From a virus, in IMG/VR virus record IMGVR_UViG_3300027963_000136, positions 1-40,053 of that record: a DNA stretch of 40,053 nt, one strand, 5' to 3'. The notes under the pieces are model-generated. The model ran no database searches. It saw nothing but the letters and a program-made list of their open reading frames with translations, and was not told where the DNA came from. The translations under genes were made by a program, and so were the position numbers. Shown here piece after piece: positions 30,535-39,226 of the stretch. Within the stretch, counting starts at the first letter, position 1, and the number at the start of each line of letters is the position of its first letter.

Positions 30535-31394
30535 AATTATCAGACTTACCAGTAATTCGAGTAAAGCGCGTAATAAGCGAAGAGGAAGCAACGCTAACAG
30601 TAGGAACAAGCGTGCCTGACCTCAAACCGAATTGCCGGGAAGCTGCAATCTACATTGACGACGATACCGAAGAACCTATTTTTGCGTACATGCCGATGGA
30701 GGATGAAGTAAATTTATTGCGACGTTCGGTAATGGGGATTAAATACGGAACTACCAAACGAGCTGGAACGGGAATGGAAAACCAATCCCGGACATTTGGC
30801 ATGGCTCCGCGTAAAGTATTTCAACGCAGAGAGAGCTGCCGCACTACAACATTGGCAAACGAGCAACCGGAAGAGCATGCAGTATTAGTCGCGTTCGCTA
30901 AAAAGTTCGGGGAAATGTTTAAGGAATTTGCGCCGCATTTATTTAACCAAGACGCAGACACACTCAGCAAAAGCGGAATTAGTGACGAATGGAAAATGAC
31001 TGACGATGCGTTATGGACAAGCGGAGTAGTAAATAAAGCGTCTACGTTGCCTTACCACCGAGACGGATTTAACTTCGCGACATGGAGCGCGATGCCGGTA
31101 GTACGCAGAGACATGAAAGGCGGCTACCTAAATTTCAACGAATACGACCTGACTTGCGCATGCAGAGACGGCTGGGTCTTATTCTTCCCCGGGTATAAAT
31201 ACGTACATGGAGTAACGCCTATGACTCCGACGGCAAAAGACGCATACCGCTATTCAATAGTTTATTACGCGCTACGAGGAATGAAAGACTGCTTCACATT
31301 TGCAGTAGAGACAGCAAGAGGAGCAGAAAACCGCACCAAGCGCGAAGAGAAAATGGCGGAAGACATTAAAAACCCGGCTAACGCATGGGAATAG
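30531..31394 (+). CDS. TET/JBP-type 2-oxoglutarate/Fe(II) dioxygenase acting on DNA bases
   Basis: This 287-aa protein contains LPYHRDGFNFATWSAM (iron ligands His176 and Asp178), MKGGYLNFNEYD, DGWVLFFPGYKYVHGVTPM (His226) and YRYSIVYYALRGM (2-oxoglutarate-binding Arg240). Spacing and wording match the JBP/TET branch of double-stranded beta-helix dioxygenases, which hydroxylate the methyl of thymine or 5-methylcytosine in DNA. No cytosine-5 methyltransferase is seen in this genome, so thymine is the likelier substrate. It overlaps ParB-like 2 by 4 bases and the next gene by 10. Confidence 0.8.
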   Translation: MKLSDLPVIRVKRVISEEEATLTVGTSVPDLKPNCREAAIYIDDDTEEPIFAYMPMEDEVNLLRRSVMGIKYGTTKRAGTGMENQSRTFGMAPRKVFQRRESCRTTTLANEQPEEHAVLVAFAKKFGEMFKEFAPHLFNQDADTLSKSGISDEWKMTDDALWTSGVVNKASTLPYHRDGFNFATWSAMPVVRRDMKGGYLNFNEYDLTCACRDGWVLFFPGYKYVHGVTPMTPTAKDAYRYSIVYYALRGMKDCFTFAVETARGAENRTKREEKMAEDIKNPANAWE

Positions 31395-32443
31395 ATTACA
31401 GAAAACCGGAGTACAGAGAAAAAGTATTCCAAGATTTTTACGAATTTCATTTACGCTACCGCGCTCACCCGGGTTGCGTGTATTACCTGATGCCTTACCT
31501 CAAAGAAAAACTCAACTGGAACGACGAAGAGGCGTTGTGGTTTGCGTTCTTAAACGGGAACACACAAAACCCGGTAACAAGTTACATACTACATAAACGA
31601 TTCCCAAAAATGGAACAGCACAAAGAGCTGCTAGCGTTCTACCGGGAAAACTACGACCGGCTGGAATTCGATACAGACCGGAGATACCATAAAAAGTCGC
31701 TGGAAGATGCAATACAAAGTTACATAGCGATGGTAAAAGATAGTCAAAAAGATTTTTGGTACGCGACAGCTGCAAAAGGATTTGCGGCGATGTGGGATAC
31801 GGCAAGAAGAATAAATACGTTCGGAAGACTCAGCGCGTTCTCATACCTAGAGTACGTACGGATTATGGGTGTACCGTTCGATTGCGACACGTTATTCATA
31901 AACGACATAAGCGGTTCGCGCTCGCACCGAAACGGATTATGCATTGTGGCAGGGTTGGATAGATTCGATTGGCACCAATCTAACCCGAAATTCGACGGAA
32001 AATACAGCAATGAACTATTACAAGGATTAGAAGGCAAAGGCGAAGAGCTGCTGATACAGGCTAAAGAGCGAGCAAAAGGAAAAGCATGGGAATACGACGT
32101 ATCGTATTTCACGCTGGAATCAACGTTATGCACGTACAAGAGCTGGCATAGACCAAACCGAAGATACCCAAACGTGTACAACGACATGCTGGCCGGGCGC
32201 ATAAAGAAAAACGAAGGCAATTGGCCGGAGGAAGATTTAAGTATCTTTTGGCAAGCAAGAAAAGATTGCCTACCGCAGCACCTAAGAATTGAAGACAACC
32301 CAAATGACTTAGGATTAAACCCGGTAAAACAAAACCATTACCGGCTAACCGGACAAGTGATTATGATGGATAAGGAATACCCGGAATACAAGAACGACTA
32401 CAACGAAGCGGTAGACGACGGGAGCATAAAGGAATGGCAATAG
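31385..32443 (+). CDS. aGPT-pyrophosphorylase-like protein (alpha-glutamyl/putrescinyl-thymine pyrophosphorylase family)
   Basis: The 352-aa protein is helix-rich with an aromatic N-terminus (YEFHLRYRAHPGCVYYLMPY), then ALWFAFLNGNTQNPVTSYIL, which is the pattern I know from aGPT-PPlase proteins of base-hypermodifying phages. These act on phosphorylated 5-hydroxymethyl bases, replacing the leaving group with an amine or amino acid. The gene sits between dioxygenase and PLP-enzyme genes with 10-base overlaps on both sides. The exact clade was not determined. Confidence 0.68.
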   Translation: MGIDYRKPEYREKVFQDFYEFHLRYRAHPGCVYYLMPYLKEKLNWNDEEALWFAFLNGNTQNPVTSYILHKRFPKMEQHKELLAFYRENYDRLEFDTDRRYHKKSLEDAIQSYIAMVKDSQKDFWYATAAKGFAAMWDTARRINTFGRLSAFSYLEYVRIMGVPFDCDTLFINDISGSRSHRNGLCIVAGLDRFDWHQSNPKFDGKYSNELLQGLEGKGEELLIQAKERAKGKAWEYDVSYFTLESTLCTYKSWHRPNRRYPNVYNDMLAGRIKKNEGNWPEEDLSIFWQARKDCLPQHLRIEDNPNDLGLNPVKQNHYRLTGQVIMMDKEYPEYKNDYNEAVDDGSIKEWQ

Positions 32444-33474
32444 ATTCAATCTTCCCGGAATTGGGGATTAACCGGAATAAAGTTAAATGGGAAGACCACA
32501 TGTACGACCTAACGCCGGTGGAATTACGCGACGGAATTTATTGGAAGAGAGAAGATTATTTCGCACCGCTAGGATACGGCGGCATAAACGGAAGTAAATT
32601 AAGACAACTATTACACCTAATTAGCAAGTTAGACGTACCGGGAATAATTACGGGAGCAAGCGTATTAAGTCCTCAATTAAGCATGGGAGCGCTGGTAGCG
32701 AAGCATTACGAGATACCAATTACGTGCGTATTAGGCGGAACTAAACCGGAGAGCGCAATACGACATGAAAACGTCGCAATAGCGCAAGATGCCGGAGCAG
32801 AATTTGTGTTCGGAAAAGTGGCGTATAACCCGGGGATACAGAGCAACGTAACAAAACTAATGGCGCTGCCGGAGTACAAAGGCTATTACAGATTAAATTA
32901 CGGAATTACAGTAGACGAGAAAGCAAGCGACGACGAAGTCCAAGCATTTCACGAAGTCGGCGCATACCAAGTACAAAACATACCGGAGGAAGTAACGCAC
33001 CTAGCAATGACGGCAGGAAGCTGCAACAGCTGCGTAAGCGTTTTATACGGGTTGGCCAAGTACAAAACAAACGTTAAGAAAGTAACGCTATTCGGCATAG
33101 GTCCGACGCGACTAAAAATGATTGAAGATAGATTAGAAAAGATTGAACGGGCAACAGGATTAGAGATACGAGACGTATACCGAAGAAGGTACAAACATCA
33201 CAAAGACTTAGAAGGCGAACACCAAACTGACGGGCGGATACTGCTGGTGCATTATGACCTGCACTCAACAAAGTTCAGCAATTACTCAGACAAGATGCCA
33301 TACACAAAGAGCGGCATAAAGTTTCACCCTACGTACGAAGGCAAGGCATTACATTACATGGACAAAAACCTCGGCGAATTTGAGTGGTGGAATGACCCGG
33401 ACGGAACGACGTTATTTTGGATAGTAGGGAGCGAACCGAAAAGAGAGGCAATGAAATGGACACTATCTACCTAA
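32434..33474 (+). CDS. Fold-type II PLP-dependent enzyme (ACC-deaminase/threonine-synthase-like)
   Basis: The 346-aa protein opens with LTPVELRDGIYWKREDYFAP, then GYGGINGSKLRQLLHLI, where Lys55 is the probable Schiff-base lysine. Further motifs are GASVLSPQLSMGALVAKHY and TAGSCNSCVSVLYGLAKY, corresponding to the phosphate-binding Gly/Ser loops of ACC deaminase-like enzymes. In known thymine-hypermodification pathways, PLP enzymes act on the amino-acid-bearing base. This protein may decarboxylate, deaminate or eliminate part of the added amino acid. Confidence 0.72.
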   Translation: MAIDSIFPELGINRNKVKWEDHMYDLTPVELRDGIYWKREDYFAPLGYGGINGSKLRQLLHLISKLDVPGIITGASVLSPQLSMGALVAKHYEIPITCVLGGTKPESAIRHENVAIAQDAGAEFVFGKVAYNPGIQSNVTKLMALPEYKGYYRLNYGITVDEKASDDEVQAFHEVGAYQVQNIPEEVTHLAMTAGSCNSCVSVLYGLAKYKTNVKKVTLFGIGPTRLKMIEDRLEKIERATGLEIRDVYRRRYKHHKDLEGEHQTDGRILLVHYDLHSTKFSNYSDKMPYTKSGIKFHPTYEGKALHYMDKNLGEFEWWNDPDGTTLFWIVGSEPKREAMKWTLST

Positions 33475-34007
33475 TAGGGCAGCCGGGCAGCGGCAAAACA
33501 ACCCTAACAAAAGAGTTCCAAAAGAGCTGGGCGAAGGTAAACATGAGTGACCGGCCATTTAAGCACCAAGAGTGGGAAGCGCCGGAACTAGGAAAAGTTT
33601 ACTCATTAGGTTGGGATAGAGAACATTTCAGCGGAACAGATACATTAGGCAATACCGTAATTAAATACGTAGAAGCGTTTTACGACCAAGCGTCAAGGGA
33701 AGTAAATTACATTTACGGGGAAGGCGACCGGCTAGCAAACGGAACGTACTTCGACATAGCGGAAAGATACGGAACGCTATACCTGTTTTACCTTGCAACA
33801 AACGACAAAATAGCGCAAGCAAGAAGAGAAGCAAGAAGCGCCGAAACAGGAAAGACGCAAAACCCTACATGGGTAAAGGGAAGAGTAACAAAGCATAAAA
33901 ACCTCAGCGTAAAGTACAGCGCAATTTATTTACCCGGGAATAAGACGCCTCGCGAAATTACAGAGATTATGGCAGACTACTTATCCCTAGGAAAAGGAAA
34001 CACATGA
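33456..34007 (+). CDS. P-loop kinase, candidate 5-hydroxymethyl-base DNA kinase
   Basis: ATG 33456 gives 183 aa beginning MDTIYLIGQPGSGKTTL, with the Walker A at residues 8-16. Later DREHFSGTDTLGN, SREVNYIYGEGDRLANGTYFD and TLYLFYLATNDKIAQARREAR resemble a small AAA/kinase-type P-loop NTPase. Position at the end of the modification cluster, overlapping the PLP gene by 19 bases, supports the role of phosphorylating the hydroxymethyl group made by the dioxygenase. Alone, its motifs would only justify a nucleotide-kinase-like call. Confidence 0.68.
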   Translation: MDTIYLIGQPGSGKTTLTKEFQKSWAKVNMSDRPFKHQEWEAPELGKVYSLGWDREHFSGTDTLGNTVIKYVEAFYDQASREVNYIYGEGDRLANGTYFDIAERYGTLYLFYLATNDKIAQARREARSAETGKTQNPTWVKGRVTKHKNLSVKYSAIYLPGNKTPREITEIMADYLSLGKGNT

Positions 34008-34474
34008 GCAGGAAAAAAGCACCATCTCCGGCAGTATTGGAGAAGGAGATACAGATAATTGAACTGCGACGTGCTGGGGTAACGTGGGAAAGAATTGCAA
34101 TACAGACCGGATTTAAGAACGCTAGCGGAGCGTACAAGATGTACCAGCGAGCGGCGGAGCGAATGGTACGGCCGCACCTAGAAGAGTACAGAGACATGCA
34201 ATTAGACCGGTTGGAGAGAATGCACCAAGCGGTATGGATGAGGGCTAAAGAAGGCGACCTACGGGCGATAGATACAGCATTACGGATTAGCGACAGGGAA
34301 GCGAAATTGTTAGGGCTAGACGCTCCAACAAAGATTACGGCGGAGGTAACAGTGTATGAGGGTCAGCAACTTATCGAACATACAGCCCGAATTATTGAAC
34401 TCGTTAGACAATCTAGGGAGTCGAAGAGCAACGTGGGAAGCGTTATTAGCGAGACCCGAGCAATTACCGACTGA
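34004..34474 (+). CDS. Terminase small subunit (TerS)
   Basis: The 156-aa protein overlaps the kinase stop by 4 bases. It has a HTH region (VLEKEIQIIELRRAGVTWERIAIQTGFKNASGAYKMYQRA) for pac/cos recognition and a long helix (DRLERMHQAVWMRAKEGDLRAIDTALRISDREAKLLG) typical of TerS oligomerisation. The C-terminus overlaps the TerL gene by 119 bases. It would bind the packaging site and recruit TerL. Confidence 0.76.
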   Translation: MSRKKAPSPAVLEKEIQIIELRRAGVTWERIAIQTGFKNASGAYKMYQRAAERMVRPHLEEYRDMQLDRLERMHQAVWMRAKEGDLRAIDTALRISDREAKLLGLDAPTKITAEVTVYEGQQLIEHTARIIELVRQSRESKSNVGSVISETRAITD

Positions 34475-35720
34475 CGACGACTCATGGTCGGTGTGGTTAT
34501 ACCTAGCCGGGCGCGGAGCTGGCAAAACCCGAACAGCGGCCGAATGGATAGTTTGGCAAGCGCTGACGCAGAATTGGTCACGATGGGCGGTGATTGCACC
34601 TACGTTCGGTGACGTAAGAGATACATGCGCGGAAGGTGAATCCGGGCTAATACCTATCTTGCACCAATACGGAGCATTAGATTATTACAACCGCTCAACC
34701 GGAGACATAAGGCTCACAAACGGAAGCAAGATTAAGTTGTTCTCGGCGGATGAGCCTGACCGGTTACGCGGTCCGCAACATCATGGAGCGTGGTGCGATG
34801 AGTTAGCGGCATGGAGATACCCGGATACATACGACCAGCTGCAATTCGGATTACGCCTCGGTGAACACCCAAAAACAGTAATTACAACGACGCCAAGACC
34901 TATCTCACTGATTAGACAATTGGTAGCAAAGACTGACGGAAGCGTAAAGGTAATTAGAGGCTCGACGTTCGATAACGCGGCAAACCTTGCACCTAGCGCG
35001 CTCGTAGAATTACAGGCACGATACAACGGAACAAGATTAGGCCGGCAGGAACTTTACGGAGAGATACTAGACGACGTAGAAGGAGCGTTGTGGACTAGAG
35101 GAGTGATTGACCGGAACAGAGTAGAGACGCACCCTCCATTAGCAAGAATTACAGTAAGTATTGACCCGGCAGTAACGAATACAAAAGATAGCGACGAAAC
35201 GGGAATAATCGTATGCGGAAGCGACGCGGCCGGAACAGGATACGTAATAGCGGATTATTCATTTAAGGGGTCGCCTTACGAATGGGCGACAAAGGCGGTA
35301 GAAGTATTTAGATTACATAAAGCGGATTCAATCCTCGTGGAAGTAAATCAGGGAGGAGACATGGTTAGCGCGGTATTAAAACAAGTAGACGCAAGCCTAC
35401 CGATACAAGAAGTAAGAGCGCACGTAGGAAAGAAGTTACGAGCTGAACCGGTGGCGGCGATGTATGAACAAGGAAGAATTAAACACGTAGGCCAATTCAA
35501 CAAGCTGGAAGAGCAAATGACTATTTGGACGCCGGATAGCGCGGATTCACCTGACCGATTAGATGCGATGGTGCAGGGATTTAGTAGCCTGATTGGAACG
35601 AGCAGCGCAATAACTTATTTAAGTGCGTTAGCAAACTTTTGTACAAAATGCGGATTACCAATGCCGAAAAGTGCAAGTGTGTGTTTTAAATGCGGTACTG
35701 CTATGATTACGCAAGCCTGA
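34356..35720 (+). CDS. Terminase large subunit (TerL) with C-terminal zinc ribbon
   Basis: This 454-aa packaging motor shows Walker A GRGAGKT (52-58), Walker B GAWCDEL with Asp148-Glu149, ITTTPRP as coupling motif, and nuclease residues in VSIDPAV (Asp270), LVEVNQGGD (Glu329) and SPDRLDAMVQG (Asp403). After the usual end there is an extra zinc ribbon, CTKC at 429-432 and CFKC at 443-446, absent from ordinary TerL. The start at 34356 has GGAGG and lies inside TerS. It cuts and translocates DNA into the prohead. Confidence 0.88.
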   Translation: MRVSNLSNIQPELLNSLDNLGSRRATWEALLARPEQLPTDDDSWSVWLYLAGRGAGKTRTAAEWIVWQALTQNWSRWAVIAPTFGDVRDTCAEGESGLIPILHQYGALDYYNRSTGDIRLTNGSKIKLFSADEPDRLRGPQHHGAWCDELAAWRYPDTYDQLQFGLRLGEHPKTVITTTPRPISLIRQLVAKTDGSVKVIRGSTFDNAANLAPSALVELQARYNGTRLGRQELYGEILDDVEGALWTRGVIDRNRVETHPPLARITVSIDPAVTNTKDSDETGIIVCGSDAAGTGYVIADYSFKGSPYEWATKAVEVFRLHKADSILVEVNQGGDMVSAVLKQVDASLPIQEVRAHVGKKLRAEPVAAMYEQGRIKHVGQFNKLEEQMTIWTPDSADSPDRLDAMVQGFSSLIGTSSAITYLSALANFCTKCGLPMPKSASVCFKCGTAMITQA

Positions 35721-35751
35721 AAAATAAGGGGCATTACAAAGGGAGATTCAG

Positions 35752-37599
35752 ATGGGTCTACTTGACCGAATCGCAAAAGCAATAGCAGGAACAGAATTAG
35801 AAAAGGCTCCAAACTTACCGGCCGGCGCAGTAACAATGAACGAACAACAAATGCGCAACGCAGTACCCGGAGCAATCGGGCAAAACTACGGAACAGTAAA
35901 CCCTCTCCCACGCAATCCATTATTAGCAGGAATTCCATTCGGTCCGGGAATACCAATTACACCGGGAGCAATTAACCCGGTTAATCCAATCACCGGAAGA
36001 CCGGAACCAAGACGCTACGAATACCAAGTAGCACAAAACATAAACATTACTGAAACGCGCCTCGTACCGTTTAAGACACTACGCGCAGCTGCTGACCAAA
36101 TAGACATCTTGCGCCGGTGCATAGAAGTAATTAAAGGCAAAGTAACAGGATTAGATTGGGATATTACGCTCGCTAACGATGCGTCAGAAAAGATTGTGTC
36201 GCAAAGCGGAGGCGACCACGTAAGAGCGATGGCAAAAGCAAGAGAAGAATTTAACGACGAGATTGACCGGATGAGAACATTTTGGGAAAACCCGGATAAA
36301 GCAAACGGATTAACGTTTACCGATTGGTTAAACATAGCGTTAGAAGAAATGCTCGTAATTGACGCATTAGCAGTATGGCCGCAGAAAACAGTCGGCGGAG
36401 ATTTATACGGATTGCAGATTCTAGACGGAGCAACAATTAAACCGATGCTAGATGACCGAGGCATGAGACCTATGGCGCCGCAAGCTGCATACCAACAAAT
36501 ACTCTACGGATTCCCACGCGCAGAATTCAGCGCAAATAGCGATGACCCAAAAGTGGATGGCGAATTTACTTCTGATGACCTTGCGTACATGGTTAAAAAC
36601 CGACGTACAACAAGCGTATACGGATACTCACCGGTGGAACGAGCGCTACCACTAGCAGACATTTACCTACGCAGACAGCAATGGATACGAGCTGAATACA
36701 CTGACGGAGTAATGCCGGAACTGATGTTTGCAACTGACGCAACATGGGGTACAAATCCGGACTTGCTCAAAGCATGGGAAAACATTCTCAACGACGACCT
36801 AGCCGGGCAAACAGAGCAGCGCAAACGCGCACGTATCTTGCCGCAGGGAATTACACCGATTATTAACGACGCATACGGAGAAAAGTACAAAGATACGTTA
36901 GATGATTTCTTAATTGCGTCTATCTGCGGTCACTTCGGAGTACAACCAACTGAGATTGGATACAACCCGAAGAGCGGATTAGGCGGAGCAGGATTTGAAA
37001 GCGGAAAAGCAAATAGCGCGCAATACATCTCGATTGAACCGATAGTTAATTGGCTCAATAAAATGATTACTAACCTCTCGTACGCTTACCTCGGAATGCC
37101 AAGAGAATTAGAATTCAGAATGATGATTGCTAAGACGCAAGACGACGAAGCAAGCGCACGTAAAGCACAAATAGAAGTAACGAGCGCCGGCAAAACAGTA
37201 AACGAACGCCGCAGCGAATTAGGCTTACCGCTATTAGATACACCTCAGGCAGACATGCCGATTCTAGTAAGCGGAAGTAACGTGTTTTTGTTCTCACCTG
37301 ACGGAATGATTAACCCGGTACAACAGGAAAGCGCGCCGCAATTAGAAAGCGACGGAGAAACAGAGATACCGGAAACAGAAAACAACCCGGTACCAGCTGC
37401 AAAAGAAGAGGAACCAAATAACCTCGAAACAGCGGCCGAGGTAAAAGCATTTATGAAATGGGCTAAGAAAGGTAACGCGAACCGGAGAGAATTCGATTTC
37501 AAGTGCCTAGACCCAATAGTGGCGGAAGCATTAAACCGCTGCGCGTTTGAAGGCGACCTCGATACGGCTAGGTCATTGGCGAAGGCCTACCTAGCATGA
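35752..37599 (+). CDS. Portal protein
   Basis: The 615-aa protein starts behind AAAGGGAGA, 31 bases after TerL. It has the SPP1/HK97-type portal plan: a Pro-rich N-terminus (~50-85), a wing/stem region (TLRAAADQIDILRRCIEVIKG; GLTFTDWLNIALEEML), YGYSPVERAL with a long helix (EYTDGVMPELMF), and a C-terminal acidic extension. The last 70 residues (EEPNNLETAAEVKAFMKWAKK...) may bind the MuF-type protein that follows. It forms the DNA entry vertex. Confidence 0.86.
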   Translation: MGLLDRIAKAIAGTELEKAPNLPAGAVTMNEQQMRNAVPGAIGQNYGTVNPLPRNPLLAGIPFGPGIPITPGAINPVNPITGRPEPRRYEYQVAQNINITETRLVPFKTLRAAADQIDILRRCIEVIKGKVTGLDWDITLANDASEKIVSQSGGDHVRAMAKAREEFNDEIDRMRTFWENPDKANGLTFTDWLNIALEEMLVIDALAVWPQKTVGGDLYGLQILDGATIKPMLDDRGMRPMAPQAAYQQILYGFPRAEFSANSDDPKVDGEFTSDDLAYMVKNRRTTSVYGYSPVERALPLADIYLRRQQWIRAEYTDGVMPELMFATDATWGTNPDLLKAWENILNDDLAGQTEQRKRARILPQGITPIINDAYGEKYKDTLDDFLIASICGHFGVQPTEIGYNPKSGLGGAGFESGKANSAQYISIEPIVNWLNKMITNLSYAYLGMPRELEFRMMIAKTQDDEASARKAQIEVTSAGKTVNERRSELGLPLLDTPQADMPILVSGSNVFLFSPDGMINPVQQESAPQLESDGETEIPETENNPVPAAKEEEPNNLETAAEVKAFMKWAKKGNANRREFDFKCLDPIVAEALNRCAFEGDLDTARSLAKAYLA

Positions 37600-39095
37600 C
37601 TTGGGGCGCACATAAAACTGATGTGCGCATAGCGGCGAAGAACTCCGTACAAGTGCGCGCAGCATTACGGGTAAGTATTAACGCTGAAAAAATTTATGAG
37701 GCGTACCAAGATACTCACCCGTACGTAAGCGATAACATAACGCAAGACAGAGCGCGAGCGCGAGCATGGGCGATGCTGCATGTAAAGATAGATAACGCGC
37801 CAATAGAGGCTGCGCTAAAAAAAGTTTATACAGATGGATTCCTGTTGGGATTAGACGCAAGTAAAGAAGCAATCGGCAAAGAAGTAAGAAGACGTAAGGC
37901 AGAAAACAAAGCTGCAAACCCTTACAAAGATGAACTATTGGACATGGCGCAAGGAGACGGAACAGATTACGTAGATTGGGCTAACTGGAAACCGGGAAAC
38001 AGAGCAGCGGCATTACTTTACCGGCCTACGGGAGCGTTCGAAAAGATACTCGCTGACGCTGGCATAGTAAGTAAAAACATTGCAAAAGCTGGATACGACC
38101 GGATTGGAACGGCGCTCGCAGATTCAATTGCGGCTGGATTTAGTCCGGGCAAAGCTGCAAAAATAATCGCGTTAAAGGTAAGTGACCCGGCGCGAGCGCT
38201 GACAATTGCAGTAACGGAACAAAACCGAGCAATGAGCCTAGCAAGTATGCAGAATTACAAAAACTACGGGGTAGAAAAAGTAGAGTGGAGCGGAGCAAAC
38301 CCTTGCGACCTATGCGCGCCAAACGAAGGCCAAGTGGTTGCGCTGGGAGAGCAATTCGAAAGCGGAGATACGGAACCGCCGGTACACCCAAACTGCCGGT
38401 GCGCATTACTGCCCGTCATTAACGAGGAATTCGACGCGGAACCGGATTCAAGCGGAATGAACCTCATGGACATCGAGGCAACAGCACCAACAGCGCAAAC
38501 CTCAGCGGTAGAAAATGCGCGTAATTTAACATTAAAAGATTTCAAACAATTAGGCAATGGCCAATTACGCGAACTCGGAGAATTAGACAAATTAGAATAC
38601 AAAGCATTACACCGATACAAAGGAATTGACTACCAAGAAATAAATGGCTATTTACGACAAGGAATAGACGGCATGCGATTCCCGGGAATAAACCCGGCAG
38701 AAAGCGCAGCAAGTTTGCAATTAACCGCAGACAGAGTAAGCGGAGTAATAGCAAGAACAACTCCAATTACAGAGCCTATAATTACATTTAGAGGTTTAGG
38801 CGGCACGTTCGCAGAAAAAGTATGGGAAGGAGCGCCGGGCAGCACGTGGGTAGACAAAGGATTTAGTTCAACTTCAAACTCACTATCAAACGCGGAGTCA
38901 TTCTCAGCTAGGCTAATGCTAAAAGTAATAAACCCGGCAGGAACAAAAGGATTGGCGATTGAAGAAGTTATAGATGTATCGGGATTATTAGTAGAAAGAG
39001 AATGGTTGCTGCCTACTAACACTACGTTCAAAATCATCTCTAAAGAAACAACAGAAACTGGCGCAAGATACGTTACGGTGGAGGTAATACAATGA
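37596..39095 (+). CDS. MuF-type minor head protein fused to an ADP-ribosyltransferase domain
   Basis: This 499-aa protein overlaps the portal stop by 4 bases. Residues 1-~275 are a MuF/SPP1-gp7-like head morphogenesis domain ending in the zinc-binding block NPCDLCAPNEG...HPNCRC (Cys237, Cys240, His264, Cys267, Cys269). Residues ~330-499 form an ADP-ribosyltransferase: FRGLGG (Arg399), KGFSSTSNS (STS at 425-427) and VEREWLLP (Glu467, Glu469; ExE motif). The R-S-E set is complete, so arginine-directed activity is plausible. The effector would be carried in the head and enter the host with the DNA. Confidence 0.83.
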   Translation: MTWGAHKTDVRIAAKNSVQVRAALRVSINAEKIYEAYQDTHPYVSDNITQDRARARAWAMLHVKIDNAPIEAALKKVYTDGFLLGLDASKEAIGKEVRRRKAENKAANPYKDELLDMAQGDGTDYVDWANWKPGNRAAALLYRPTGAFEKILADAGIVSKNIAKAGYDRIGTALADSIAAGFSPGKAAKIIALKVSDPARALTIAVTEQNRAMSLASMQNYKNYGVEKVEWSGANPCDLCAPNEGQVVALGEQFESGDTEPPVHPNCRCALLPVINEEFDAEPDSSGMNLMDIEATAPTAQTSAVENARNLTLKDFKQLGNGQLRELGELDKLEYKALHRYKGIDYQEINGYLRQGIDGMRFPGINPAESAASLQLTADRVSGVIARTTPITEPIITFRGLGGTFAEKVWEGAPGSTWVDKGFSSTSNSLSNAESFSARLMLKVINPAGTKGLAIEEVIDVSGLLVEREWLLPTNTTFKIISKETTETGARYVTVEVIQ

Positions 39096-39226
39096 AAGAA
39101 AAAGATAACCGGTTCTACGACGACGGCTCAGGCATAGTATGGCTGAGTTACACAAAGGATAACGAGACGCACGAAAAGCCGGACACTCAGGGTACAATTA
39201 CTGAACATTCAGAGGAGAATTCATAA
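39092..39226 (+). CDS. Small acidic head-region protein
   Basis: A 44-aa ORF joined by ATGA to the MuF-ART gene and by a 1-base overlap (TAATG) to the next gene. It is charged (KEKDNRFYDDGSG; WLSYTKDNETHEKPD) and likely disordered at the C-terminus. Possible roles are an inhibitor of the ART before packaging or a structural linker; only its position suggests this. Confidence 0.6.
   Translation: MKEKDNRFYDDGSGIVWLSYTKDNETHEKPDTQGTITEHSEENS

Noticed and set aside
31744-32298. Minus-strand frame of 184 codons opposite the pyrophosphorylase-like gene
   Set aside because: No start signal, biased composition and complete overlap with a gene that has recognisable motifs and coupled neighbours.
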